Shown: piece after piece, positions 1 to 13,130 of the stretch
Layout of the letters: each line of letters begins with the position of its first letter
How positions within the stretch are numbered: the stretch's first letter is position 1
Source: Pyrocephalus nanus
Lineage: Eukaryota; Chordata; Aves; Passeriformes; Tyrannidae
Length of the DNA: 64,000 nt
Assembly: GCA_038380795.1 (NCBI GenBank)
Contig: CM076266.1
Coordinates: forward strand, 12,794,001-12,858,000
Direction of reading: 5' to 3'
The notes under the pieces: model-generated
The model's database searches: none
The model's input: the letters and a program-made list of their open reading frames with translations, nothing else
Told to the model about the DNA's origin: nothing
Program-made: the position numbers and the translations under genes

Positions 1-1427
1 TGTGCATTTTATATTCAATAAGTCAAACTATAGTCCAGATGGACAAAGAAGCATCATGCAAGTGGCCATCCACTCTCATTTTCATCTTTTTTTATCATCT
101 CATGAAACTCTGTGGCTTTTTTGAAAGTAAGTGTCAACAGTTTTATTAATTTTTAAAAAATACAACTCTTTTAAAGAAATCAGCAGTTACTACGTATTAA
201 CATGAATGCTGCAGTGCTGTAGGAAGCCATAGCACCCAGCAAAAAAATACATCTCCAAAGTATTACTCTGGTGGAAAAGGGGATTACTGATCCTACCTAA
301 CTTCAGCTTTACACCTTAATATAGAGATTTAGATCCTCAGTTTTCCTTAAGATAATGAAATACAGGGAGTGCCTCCAGGAATTATAACAATGGTGTTTAA
401 ATTGGACATTAATCTGTGTGCACTGAGCTGCCCCTCTCTGCTTTTCACCAGTCACAGAGAACAGGGGAGCATTCACATTTGACTTGTGCAGCTAAATTCT
501 TAAAATGTTCAGTGTAAATTCTTGGCTTTATTTTCAGAATAATAACATTAATTTTTTGCAGGAATTTTTACTTTTCTTATCCTATTCCCAGACTCCTCTC
601 CATAGATCTATTCTCTATATCCATGGAGAGAGAAGGAAACTTGGAGTAAAAATAGTTAGAGGACAGAAAAAAAAAAGTTAGGGAGGGATGGGAAAGCTGG
701 TTTTGCCAAATTTAGACCCTGTCAAAACCCCTTGGGTTCTGTATTGCAAAATAGACCTGGAAACTTCTGAGTACTGGTCTGGTCTGATGTTTGCTACTTT
801 TTTTTTTCTTTTCTTTTTTTAAATATTGCTCTGGTAACTCTAGAAACAGAGAAAGGATTGCTTTCAGGTAAGAAACACAGCTTACTAGAACAAGTCAACA
901 CTAAGAAAGAATACATGTTCAGAACTAGAAAAAGAAGACAAGTGAAAATTGCTCAGCAAGCTCAGGAGTCCTAACTGGTCTTTTCTGTGCTAAGACAATT
1001 TTCAATCCTTAGAAGCCTTTTACTCAAGAAGTAGCCATTACTCTTTAGTCCAACTGTGAATTTGGGATAGAGAATATACATGTTCAGGAATGGACACTAC
1101 AAGCAGTTCTTATTCAAACACATAGCTTTATTTACTTCACAGAGGAAAGACTGATCAATGTTTTACAAGACTAAGCCTTTGTTCTTTTTTCTACATGTAC
1201 TTTGGAGGAGCAATACGTCCAAGAACAATATTGTAAATTGTATTCTATCTTTGAAAAATACCACAGAATAGCAAATTATATTCTATCCTGTTATGACTGC
1301 CGTCCTTTCTGATATTTTAAATTTGGGATAAAAGGATTTAAGGCAGAAAGAAGACTTTTGAAAACACTGGCTATCCTGGATATCCTAGGTAAAACAATAT
1401 ATGTGTGGAACAAATTTTTCAGCTCAC
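1..1427. other. non-coding AT-rich stretch
   Basis: No reading frame, repeat family or RNA gene is recognisable here. There are only short A and T runs (for example near 669-678 and 799-820). If the candidate exon that follows is real, this would be the intron downstream of it on the minus strand. Confidence 0.5.
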
Positions 1428-1716
1428 TCTGTAATCCAGGATAACATGTAGCCATAGTGCTCCAGGTGAATCCTGATCAGGAGTCATAAACAGCAACAGG
1501 TTCACCTTCCCTTCTGGGCTCCAGATGGAAAAGATCTTTCCGCTATCCATCTGGAGTTCCTTTGTTGCCACACACCTCCCTTGAATCCAGAGTTTTGGTC
1601 TTTGCAAGCAGAGCAATTTATGCATGACTGCACAGTTGTAAAGAATTTCACCTAAATTTCCTGTAGAAATTTTGACATTACATGCTTTCTGCTGGTAATC
1701 AATTTCTTTTAGCAAA
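1428..1716 (-). CDS. candidate internal coding exon, gene unknown
   Basis: The minus strand is open from about 1733 down to 1419. The translation has a natural-looking composition: three tryptophans, mixed charge, and motifs such as KISTGNLGEILYN, RPKLWIQGRC, IWSPEGKVNLLL and GALWLHVILDYR. Immediately after the DYR codons the minus strand reads GTGAGC, a good vertebrate 5' splice donor, and the frame closes a few bases later, as expected for an exon read into its intron. The 3' splice site is less clear. One AG lies just before 1716 and another just before 1733, and both have weak pyrimidine tracts. I do not recognise the protein family. No initiator methionine is needed for an internal exon; the leftmost codon of the frame is TTG. 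A chance ORF or a piece of an old retrocopy remains possible, since ORFs of about 100 codons occur by chance in a window of this size. Confidence 0.3.
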
Positions 1717-1733
1717 CTGTCTAAGTTGATCTC

Positions 1734-4700
1734 TTAGAAGTTATCCATCAAACAATTTAATGAAATCAGGTTAAGTTACAGAAATCCTGCTGAGATCTGT
1801 CGTTTCCTCTTTTCTGACATACACTAGGCTGGAATTTTACTGAACCAGTTCCAGCCTGTGCTTTACACCTAATTTTTCATGAGGTAGCGGACATCTTGCC
1901 ATTATTATTCTGTGAAAAGCATTCACCTACGACCTCACACAAAACTGCTCATCAGAATCCTGCTTCTGAGAGGAAACTGCACTAACCCTGCTTCTTCAAA
2001 AGAGTTCCAGCAATTTAATAGAGAACATTTTAAGATTTAACTTTCACAAGTTTCACTATGGTAGAATGGACTCTGCCATGCTAAATAAGCACAAGTTTTC
2101 CATATGTGATGGATGAGGACAGTTAGATATCTAGGCAGATGCATATGTGAATACATGCAGATAGAATAAAGCCATTCTACTCCCACTCAGGAGGGATAGC
2201 ATGTTAGCTGTGCCCCTCACTGTTGTCTTTCTGATGTGCACATCCTGTACTAGAACTAGCAAATGTTTGGTCCGGTTGGGATGTGCGAAAAGGAGCTACT
2301 CTGTTCTCTCCAGGCATGGAGATTTGCCCTAAAAAAGTGACCCACAAAAGCTGATTTAAAAAACAGTAATAATCTTAGATTAATTTTAAAAACAGGGTGA
2401 TCTTTGGGAAAAAGGTGTTATTTTCTGGAGTTGAAGGAACAATTTTGACTTCACCTAGATTCACCAAGAGTTTGTATGGTTGGTCAGTGTTTTCTCATAA
2501 AAACTCGGAATGTGAAGTCTTCTCTTATTTCTCTGGCTTAGTGGCCAGTACACTTGTTTTCACTGTGAAACTGAGGTTATCTTCAATTTTGCATGAGGGA
2601 ATCTGAACCAGCAAGTCTAGGGTAAGAGCTCAAGCAATTAGACAGAAGAGCATTTTTTCTCAAAACTGTGGATAAAAATAATTATCTCATATAGGAGCTG
2701 CAGGAATAAGCTTATGTGTTAATTTCATATCAAAAGACCACAGTTTCTGCAGGCTTTCACCCATTTCATTAAAGAGTTAGAAGTTCTAGCTTAATAGGGA
2801 ATTCAAGAAAGAAAAAAACAACAGTAGATGGTAAATTCAAGGACTTCTAAGGCCAGGGAGGATCATTACACCAAGACTCCTGTATCATGTCATCCTGTAG
2901 TAGATCCAGTTCTTTCTCCTTGATTAAAGGCAATGTAAGGGAAGGATCCAGCCTAATTTTATGGGGTTTTTTTAAATGAAAATATGAATGGTCCAGCATT
3001 TCCTTTGCTATTTTGTGAAAATAGATAACTTTCTCTCTGGGAAAGAAAGAAAGAAGAATTTTTCTGTCATTTCCATGTTAATGTTATTGTAATATAATCC
3101 ACTGTGTCTGACCATAAAAGTAGCTTGACCACTCTTAACTCTCATTTCTTCACTAGAAGAATAATCAGTTCCATTTCAAGTCTTTTTGCTAGTCTATCAC
3201 ACATTTCTATCTCTTCATACTAATACCTCTTCAATGGTTAAATATTATTGATTTGAAGCCAGCATTTACTCTGCAGAAACAAAAGGTAGAGTTCAGTTGT
3301 CCTGTACACTGGCTGTTTCAAGTGCAGCCGTGAGCTGATATACATATAAATGATTTTGATAATTTCCACTATGCTTATCTATATTTGTCAAACTATTTGA
3401 GCAGATGTGCTTAACTACTATCTTTGAATTTCCTTCTTTTTAGGCTTCTCTATCTATAAATGTAACTCTATATCCACGTCCTTAATATATAACATTATAT
3501 AAAATATTATATTTAACAATATACATAACATTTCTGAACATGTCCACCACTAAAGGTAATACTCTTGAATACTGGGCACCTGCAAAATCTTGTCAACTCA
3601 CAAACTTGTACTTGCTGGGCTGATTGAGGATGCATTTTCACAGTCAGCAACACAAAATGGTCCCCTCCTCCACTAGCTCAGCAATCAGAGTACCCACTCT
3701 TGAGATAGGCAATAGAAGCCAAATGTTCATTTCTGGCCAATGTCTGGAAGTTCTGACCATGAGGCAATACTGCTTTTGCTGATGAAATGCTCTCAGGCTT
3801 TCCCTGGGATGTAATAATTTTGCACAGGCTATGTGGTGATATATTCTGGTCACCCCTCCTGTTACATGGGATCCCTGACCAATCTGTAGGTCACATCCTC
3901 CAACAACAAAAGGACATTTCTTTCTTTAGCCATCAGGGGTGGTATTTTCTCTTGTAGTAGCAAATATGAATTTGATTTCATATTTCCTTCATTCTAGCAC
4001 AAAATAGCTTGCTAATTGTGGTTTACTGTCTATGTCTTAAGTTCTCCTTGCTATAGCATTCAGCTACTGACAGTATTTCCAAACTAATACCTTTAATTGC
4101 CTTGTAAGGCAACAAGGCCTCCAGCTTCGGTGGGGAACCTGAGGCAGAAGGAGTCAAGGTGAGATTCGTTTGTTCTTACAAAGGAAATCTGCAATAGCAA
4201 AAAGAACTAATCTCTGGGTTGGATAGGATATGACTTTACTCTAAAATAGCTGTCCAAAACTTTCTGGGTTGCATTCAGCTTTGCCCAAAGTCTGTCAGTG
4301 ATTCAGATCACAACAGGAATACTGAAAACCAAAATGTTAACAGCATAAAATACAGTTAATTGAGGATGCAAGCAAAGCATTATATGGGTGCTTTGGACAG
4401 TGTTTGTGTGAAAAACAATTGCCTTTTTCACTTCTATTTCACTGAACTCCTACTACAGCTTTGTATTTACACAAGGTCCTTGATTGCACTGGGACTTTTT
4501 CTGGCACACCACGGGTTCCATTATTTTTCCTTGTGAAGTTAAAAAGCAAAGACTGTGTTTTGTGTAGATTTATTACGTCAGTTGTTATATTTTGCTTCTT
4601 AACCTGGAGAAATATGTTACTCTCAAGAGTGGCAATCAGATGGGTAAGGTTTTATTTAAGTTGCAAAAGGGCTGATTCACCCTGCTTGTTCTTTGCTAGT

Positions 4701-7517
4701 TAAACTGCATCCTATATACTATATTCGATGAATCTGATAAAGCCAGACCACTTACCTCTGCACAGTGAACACAATAGTAATTTTTTTTCTGATCTGTCCA
4801 CTGGCTTTTCCCCTTATTTGGAACAATTTAAACATTAACTATTGATTTGCAAGCATTGGACTTCTATAAAATAATAACTGCCTTTTTCCCAAAAGAAAAA
4901 TATAAAAAACTAACCTCCTTTTATAGTTTTCTGGTTAGTTTTGAACTTTTCCTCTAAGACTTTTGCCTATAGGAGCTTTTTGGTACACAGCAGTAACACT
5001 TAGTGAATCCTATAATTCCTGACACACAACTAGACAACCATTGACTGCCCCTCAACTCAGCATCATGATTTACATTTTCTAGTTCACTCCTGCTAATTAC
5101 CACCAATGTACTAATGAGAGGTTTCTTAGCCTGAAACAGAGTCTATAATAAAGCACTGACCTATTTCAGTGGTTTGACTCCATATTATGACTACAAACAC
5201 AATCTTCGTGTTATCACCAAGTTAACTGGAGTTGGGGTAATTAATGGGATGGGTGGAATAATGGATCAGTATCAACATCTAAGCACAGTGATGCAAAGGT
5301 GCTGCATAAACTGTGAAAGAGGCATTGGAAAGAGATCTGTAGGACTTTTTTGTTTTTAATGGAAACAAAATCTTTCCCTAGAACAGGCTTTGTACAAACA
5401 CCCACAAAAGGGCAGTCCCTACATAACATAGCTTACCTTCTACATAAGGACATAAAGCCTATTGCTTCAGTCTTCGGGGACAATCTTAAAATAAAATGTT
5501 TTGATAATCAAGATTTATGACGGGAGGAGTGCATTTCATTGTACGTGTGTTGCAACTTTGAAGCTCAATGCTCTGTGAAAGCGACAGTGTTCGGTTAGAT
5601 GTAGTTTTACAGAAATACTTATCAGTTAGTTTAGAAAACTAATATTAAAATAAGACTGAAAATACAAACTGTGTCAGTCCTGGGGAAAAAAACTGCGAAA
5701 CAGAAATAAAAGCATATTTGGATGAGTTTTCTGTTTAAATGCATGACCAATCTTTTCCATAGTATGCAGTATTTTTTAAAGTATCATGTCCATCCTCACC
5801 AAAAACAATTGGAACCTTAAATAAATCCAACTTTTCTGATTTTTTTTTTTTTTTTTTTTTTACAATTGGCAGTTTTGAAGGAAGTTTTAATTCAGGTAAT
5901 CATATAGGAAACAAGCTCATATTTTCCCACTCCATTTCAGCAACCAGATTATTCCTAAATTGCCGATCACTATCCATTAAAAGAGAAATGAGCAGCAACT
6001 GCAGCTCTCTAATCATGGTTAATATAAAACCTCACAAATCCAGCTTTCTTTTACAAACTCCCTGAAGTTTTATCCAATCGTTTAAAGCAACCAGTTAATC
6101 AGAAAAAAACATTAATTTAATTTACCAGGCCACAAAAACTTCCCTGGAGCTTCCTGTGATAATTAAGCACATCTGTTACATTAAAAATTTCCATAATAAC
6201 AATTCACAGTAAATTTGTGATAAGGCACAGTTTCAGAAGTTTATTGGGATGTTGATTTATTCACCAACACTGGAATTTTAACTTTTGTGTCCATTACACA
6301 GTTGGTACTTGGGGAGAATTTTTCCAGCTTTCCAGGGAAATTCTGTAGAGGGCAAAGAGATCAGGATATACATATGAAATACCTAGTGTCATACAGTCTG
6401 TAAACATTCTCTGCTGGAGAATAGCAAAGTTTGGTATGTTATAATTTTAAATTAATAGACAGAATACTAATAGCAGAAGTAATCTGACATTATATGTTAA
6501 AGATCAAAATGAAGGTAATGGTTGCAAATAGATACTAAATTTTGAATGCTTGTCCTTTTAGTTACTGAGCCTTTCCCATTTTTGACTGGTTATCCAGTGT
6601 TGACAAAAGTTTGGAATGGAGAATGAAGTCTCAAGGAAGCTTTTGGTACATTTATTCTATACTTTGATTACATAGGTCCACACTTTAGGGTAACTGACTT
6701 AATCTTTTTGCTTTCACTATAGTGCCTCCTCTGACTCTCCTTGGACATCCCTTGAAAACCAGTTGTCAGAAGGTGGCAGTTCCCTCCAGGGAGCCTGATC
6801 TCTCTCCCACCTGGAGTACAACAGTGAAACACACAAAAATTACAACCAGCTGATTGTTAAGATGTTGTGGTGATAATTGCTGCCTGTCAGAAGAAATGGG
6901 AGCCTGCTTGGTTGGGTAAGTTGTCTTTCACACTTTGGTTGAAATATATTTATTAGATGTCATTCTTCTCCATTGGAGCAATGATTGCATAGGTCCTTCC
7001 CAAACCAAATTCAGTCTCAGCAAAAAGACAGCAAATAAAAACAGCTTCCAAATCCAAACACAGTGGGCCATAAGGTTCATTAGAATATAAGATCAAGGTA
7101 AGGCACAAGATAAATATTTGATATGAACACACTCTGTATTGCCACATACACAACACACACATATATGCTACTATATTCACATATTTTGCTGTATTATATG
7201 CACCTCTTCATGAGTGTGTCCAATTATTTTATTAGTTCAGATGAATAGTGTGGTTTTAAAGAAAATGATTGAAAATTATCTAAACTGTTTAATTCCAGTG
7301 AGTTGTCCTATCAGTGAGAACAACCTGGATTCTTTGGAGATAAAACTGAATAAGAAAGTATGCTTCAAAATCACACCTAATCACACCTGAGGGGGATTTA
7401 GTTCACCAATTCAGGTTACAACTGGCTTGAAATAAATCCTCATGAACTCCATGATAAGGCCACATCATGGGCAAAAATTATCAGTCAGTGACTAAGTCAG
7501 ATATGTCTTTTTGAACT
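1734..7517. other. non-coding unique sequence
   Basis: AT-rich unique sequence with no supportable gene. It holds a T22 tract at 5840-5861, a slightly repetitive GAAA patch at 3040-3057, and a block around 5862-6250 with the texture of a conserved non-coding element (dense TAATTA/ATTAA-like words and few mononucleotide runs). Short open frames on both strands look random. Confidence 0.5.
5840..5861. repeat. poly(T) tract, 22 bases
   Basis: An uninterrupted run of T. No retroposed body is recognisable on either side, so it is called only as a mononucleotide microsatellite. Confidence 0.9.
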
Positions 7518-8510
7518 AGAATCATAGAAATGTTTGGGTTGGAAGGGACCTTTAAAAGCCATCTTTTCCAAGCCTCCTGCAATGAGGGACATCTGCAACT
7601 AGATCAGATTGCTCAGAGTCCCATCCAACTTGACTTTGAATGTTACTGAGAATGGAGCATCTCTGCTTCTGTGGACTACTCGTTCCAGTGTTTCACCATC
7701 TTAATAATCAAAAATATTTCTTCCTTTATCCTTAATCTACCTTCTTTTAGTTGTAAACCATTATCCCTTGTCCTATCACTATCACCCTGCTAAAAAGTCA
7801 GTCCCCATCTTTAGTTACTGGGAGACTGCTATAAAGTTTCCAAGGAATCTGCTCTTCTCAAGGCTAAATAGCCCCAACTCTCTCAGTATTCCTTCATACA
7901 AGAACTACTCTCTCACTCTAATTATCTTCATGGCCCTTCTCCAGATCTGCTCCAACAGGTTCTTGTGCTGAGGACTCCAGAGCTGGATGCAGCACTTCCA
8001 GGACTCATCAGAGCGAATTAGAAGAGGGGAATATCACCTCCCTCAACCTCCTGGCTGTGCTTCTTTTGGTGCAGTTCAGTATACACGTGGTTTTCTGGGC
8101 TGCAAATGTACATTGCCAGCTCAAGTTCTGGTTTTCATCTGCAAGTACCCATAAGTCCTTCTCCACAGGGCTGCTCTCAATCCCTTCATCCTCCAGCCTG
8201 TGTTCATACTGGAGATTGCCCTGACCATATTCAGGGACTTGCACTTGGCCTTGTTGAACCTCAGGTACATGTATGCCCACTTGTTGATCTTTTCCAGGTC
8301 CCTCTGAATGGCATTGCATCCCTCAGATGTGTCAGCCACACCACTCAGCTTTGAGTCTGCAAACTTGGTGCAGGTGCACTCAATCCCACTGTCTGTGTCA
8401 CTGATGAAGATATTAAACAGTACCAGTCCCAGTGCAACTCCACAAGGGGCCCCACTCATCACTTGTGTCCATCTGGACATTGAGCCACTAACCACCACTC
8501 TTTGGATATG
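7518..8510 (-). mobile_element. CR1 LINE, 5'-truncated
   Basis: The left end reads like a reversed CR1 3' terminus (gaatcatagaa, then ggttggaagggacc). It is followed by reversed CR1 3' UTR and then the reversed end of ORF2. The right end, near the ccactaaccaccactctttgg segment, is a 5' truncation typical of LINE insertion. The element therefore lies on the minus strand and retains about 1 kb. Divergence is substantial: frameshifts are present, most CpGs are lost, and only one copy of the terminal octamer survives clearly. It is an old, inactive insertion. Confidence 0.9.
8008..8498 (-). pseudogene. CR1 ORF2 reverse transcriptase remnant
   Basis: Two overlapping minus-strand frames (8121-8498 and 8008-8319) together cover the middle of a CR1-type reverse transcriptase, which copies element RNA into DNA at the target site. 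The first frame shows GLVLFNIFISDTDSGIECT, then FADSKLSG where active CR1 proteins have FADD followed by TKLSG, then NAIQRDLEKINKWA. The second frame continues with RLEDEGIESSPVEKDLWVLAD, AAQKTTCILNCTKRS and REVI. The switch of frame shows an indel, and the FADD catalytic motif has lost residues, so the protein is dead. The endonuclease domain and most fingers/palm sequence are missing because of 5' truncation. Confidence 0.88.
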
Positions 8511-8896
8511 ATTAGAATAAATACTGGTCTCTGTATGTACTGTCTGTCAAAAACTGAAAGCACATTCCTCTTCTAATCAGTCTTCATCAATAATAATATA
8601 AAACCAAACTGCTGATGATCCAATTACTCCAATTTATTCTTCAGTTCTGCTGAGCCTGTCATTATCAGCTCATTACAGAAACTTTCATGTCAAATTCCTG
8701 CTAGATCTGGAAAGGGAATTCATATCAGGAAATACTGCTTATGCGAGTGAGAGTTGCAGAGTAACCTAGGGAGGAGATTCAGCAGTTTCACCTCTCAGTG
8801 TTCATAACACCAATAACTAGCTATACAAAATTACATTATTTTGACACACTGCATTTTACTGATACAGTATTTCACAGCAGGTTCACATGCCCCCCC

Positions 8897-8926
8897 ACTC
8901 CATATGTTTCAACTCCATATGTTTCA
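8897..8926. repeat. perfect 15-bp tandem duplication
   Basis: The unit actccatatgtttca occurs twice head to tail without a mismatch, directly after a C7 run. A related ccatatg word recurs at about 8933. The perfect identity suggests a recent slippage event. Confidence 0.9.
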
Positions 8927-9164
8927 GTCAGGCCATATGCTGTTGAAGCAAGTATATTACAGTATATTAATGGGAGGTTGACAAGCACTTCTGGATTCAA
9001 GGGGCTGTATCTTCAAGATAACAGGAGAGTATTTTCCTTCAAATTTATAGCACATTTAAGGCAAAAACCTGACTGTTAACAGGGACAGTCTTTAGACAGC
9101 AATCACACCAGCAACAAGATCTCTAAGTCTTCTGTAATTTTAAACTCTTCAGAAAACCACACAC

Positions 9165-9240
9165 TTTAATTTACTAATTATTTATTTTACTTATTACTTT
9201 ATAAAAAATAATAAATAATAAAATATTAATTAAAAAAATT
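9165..9240. repeat. AT-rich low-complexity, partly self-complementary
   Basis: The stretch is almost only A and T. It goes from T-rich (ttatttattttacttatta) to A-rich (aaaaaataataaataataaa), so the halves can pair as an imperfect hairpin. No element was identified. Confidence 0.75.
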
Positions 9241-12200
9241 CTATTTGTCTGTTTACTTGCATTGGCTCACTAGATGTACTGAGACAGCAACACAGTCATT
9301 GCAGGCAAAGCAGAGAAGAGATTATGGAGGGAGTGCAGCTGTCGGTTGTTTCTGTCTGAAGCTACCAAGTTCCTCCTGAAAACCTGTGTGTCTTTCAGGA
9401 TCACTCTGTCATCCAGAAAACACTATCTGTGCCATTATGTGCACAAGCTCAGGATTAGAAAAGGCAAAATAAGATCAGCAATAGACAACCTTCCTATATA
9501 TTTGAGCCCATTTTAAAAGGTTATTGGCTTTGGAAGGAAAAATAATCATATGATTTTGAGCAATTTTTTGTGTGTGTTAAAAAGTGATTGGATGAGGGAG
9601 GGGAGAAAACTTGGACTCTACCTGTCTGAACCACAGGAGATGCCAGAGAAAGGGGATAGAAAGGTCAGAGGGACCTTGGGGACCTTGAGCCCATTACTCT
9701 GACTTCTAATTTGTGTGCATCTTGTGGGGTACATCAAGAGGATGAGGTTGGCATTTGTTTGTTTTTATTGTCAGAGTTGCCTTGTGGCCTCCACTAAAAT
9801 GAAGAAGTATAATCTCCATGGGGCAAAATGAAAGCCAGGAAACCCCCTGCCAAAAATCGGATAGGAAGAAATTGTTTCTGGGCCTTCCTCTTTGGGACAT
9901 TTGCCAGGTGAAACATTTTAGGATTTCTCCACCATTTACATAAACATGTCTCTCTTGTTTTCTTAATCATATTAGGCTGGGAATGTGGGTTTTTTTCTAT
10001 TATTTTGTGTTTCTCTGCTGGTTAGGAAAATAAATTGTCAATGCTTTACATACCTTGCTTGTCCGGCTTTAGGATTTGTCTTTTAAGAGAGTATGGTAAT
10101 AATCTTAGCATTTTCTCACCAGTATTGTATTGCACAAGTGCAGCCAAATTTTATGGTTGCAGAAAACATTAACAGGCCAGGCCAAGAGGCACTTTTGATT
10201 TTGATTTAATATGAAATTTTACATTGCATCCCCGGATCTTTGTATCATTACTGTAATTATTTGGCATGTTTTATTTTTCACACCAACAGCAGCAAGGCAC
10301 TCTCCCTGGTCCCCAGCTCAGATCTGGGGAGGCCAGTCCGTCAAAAACATGTTTGTGCACAATGTAGTATTATTAACTGCATTTCATAAATCTTAGCTGT
10401 GCAGACTTCCAGTCTAAACTCCTCCTTTTTTCTTGCTGGTATTTTCCTTTTTTAAATATTACTATTTTTTTACTTCTTCACAAAGTATTTCCTTTTTAAA
10501 ACTTGGCCAGTTATTTATAGAAGAATACAGAGGGCACAACATTTAACATATCAAACAAGGACATATTCCCTGCTTAGAGCAACTTCGAGTGTCAGGGCTC
10601 AGTCATGCTGTGTAGGCACAACTGAGATTATCATGCTTTGACAAGATAAAATTGCTCTGGAGCTTCAAGGCACAGAAGAGGACTACACCCTACTCTGCCT
10701 TTCTCTTGGAAATTCCAGACTATTACTTCACTGCAGCTGACCTGTTCTTTGCAAGATAGGGAAACCAGATTATTCTTCTTCTCTTCCTATCCCACACAAA
10801 TCCTTCACTAATCCTTTTGGAACAATTTTCCCCTCTGATAGAAACCACAAGGTGAAATTTCTACATTGGCAGCCAAACAGTGTGGGTACCTGTAAGAAGC
10901 AGTCACCACCCATTGTAGACACACATGAAGGTCACAGCTCTTCTCCCTGTCCCACTCCTAGAAAAGCACAGGGGGCTAAAATTTCAGGAAAACCAATTAA
11001 ACCACCATAAGCAACACCATCTACCCCCCTTTAGAGCAGTATAATGAGGGATACTTCCTAATTTACCTTTCAGGGCATTCAGAAGAGTGAGTTACAAAGA
11101 GACTGATCGGTAACATAATAATAAAAATGGAGAAAAAGCAAAGCTGGAATTGAGAAAGGAAGAGGTTGACAGTGAGATAGAGGTAGATGGGAGAGGTAGA
11201 GGGTGAGGTCTAACCTCAAGTTACTCTATGTGACACATGTAAAGCTCTGGCTTGGAAATAAGCTTGAATTCTCACATAGTGAATAGAAATGCCATGGTAA
11301 GAAGAGATTGGGGAGAGGGTTCCAGGCATAACAGTAATGAGTCTTTAACAATGAGACCCTTGCAAGTTTGGCCTCAGCAAGGACTAATCTGGGGAGATAT
11401 CTGAGCAAAAGATATCAAATACATATATAGGTATGTAGAAGAGAATTTAGTTTCTAAAGAGGTACCAACTTCTTTCTGCACTACAACATGATGCAAATGC
11501 CATACTGTATCTGTAGGATATGCTCAGTCAATGCTCAATATGCAACTAAGAGAATCAAATTTATTATTGTTGCTATTTCTATTATAGTTATTCCACTGGG
11601 AATAAAAATAGCCCAGCAATTTAAAGGTTCATGTTTTTTTCTGCCTTTCTCTTGCTAAAGCTGAATGCAAGTCATAGCTCCAGAGAAACCATCTGGGATT
11701 TCAGACATAGAGACTTGACAGTCCCTCTGCATGAGAAAGTGGAGTTCTGGTACAAATAATGTCTTGTCTCCATTTCACAATTGGATAACTTTATCATTAT
11801 GCATGAATTCTGAGCATTAATTTTTTATTTGTTTGTTATGATACCAAGTATCTCACATGAGGCACAGGACTATTTTACAAAACATTGGAGAGCAGTGAAA
11901 AATTTAGAGATTTTAAAGCCATGAGAATAAATTATTATTTTTCCTTTGGAGGGTAAATTGCTAAATAAAAACAGAACACCTGTCTTAGATCAAGACAGAT
12001 TCTAATTTTAGTAAGTTACCTTGTAAAAAAAAGATATTTCCCTTCATAGGCTGGGAGGGGAGGAGTGAGAAGTTGCAGAAGAGTAGAAATTTGAACTTTT
12101 TTTTATAATTTTTGAAAGATGTTATGGGTTTTCTTAATTCACCCTGGATTTTCAAAGAAAACCATAGTTTTGTCAAAATATCTTTTTTGGCTCATTATGA

Positions 12201-13098
12201 CCCCCAAAAGCATAGATAATTTTATCCTGTACATTCTATGTAATCTGGTCAATATGTATTTCTTAAAATGCCAGTGTAATTGAACATATCACATCAGAGA
12301 AGTCTTCACAGACTGCTAGCTTTTCAAATGATTCTGAAAGTAAAGTTTTAAACAAAAATGATCCCACAGGTTTTTTTGTCTCCAATGGGAATTTCCTCAG
12401 TCATTACACAACATGGATAAATATTAAACATTAGAATAAAAAAATATTGGCATCCAGGAAATTTGTATCATAAACATTAAAAAGATTAGTTGAGCACTGA
12501 ATCGCTGGCTCTGTTGGTATAGCTCAGGAAATTTATAACTTTTTTCAAAATAATGGGTGTATATTTTTTACAACAGCACAGTTTTTATATGGGGCTTGTA
12601 AAGTTTGCTGCTGACTGTATCCATACCTAGAGAAATTGGTCAATGATGGCATCTAATCTGTGTTTCAGCCAAGGCTAGAACTCTTAGAGAGTGTTTTTTT
12701 GCTTTTGTCCACTGAAAGTCACATTTTTATGCTACCCTATTCAGAAAGCATAGACACCTGCCATAACTAGTAGCATTTGATACAAACCAAACACACAGAA
12801 TAAAGGATTAAAGTTCCATTAGGGCTTCATTGACAATAACTGTGCAAGTCTCAGGCTGCAAGAAGGGAATGAAGGCCACCTTTGCAATATTATCAAGAGA
12901 AGCAATAAACAACTTTAAACATAGTTAAGTAGGTGGTGCCAAGCTTACTAATGTAATTTCCTCAACTTGTTATTTCTGATGTACTAAGCACCTGAAAAAA
13001 TACTTCCTGTTCTTTGCCAGCATTCTCTCTCTCTTTTCGTGTGTATATACACAAATCACACATGGAGAAACAAAATAATGGGCTTTTCCATAGATGTC

Positions 13099-13130
13099 CT
13101 TTTTTTTATTATTATTATTTTATTTTTTTA
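13099..13130. repeat. T-rich (ATT)n microsatellite
   Basis: A T-run passes into four ATT repeats and back into a T-run. It is low-complexity DNA, and the overlapping open frame encoding FFYYYYFIF is an artefact of it. Confidence 0.85.
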
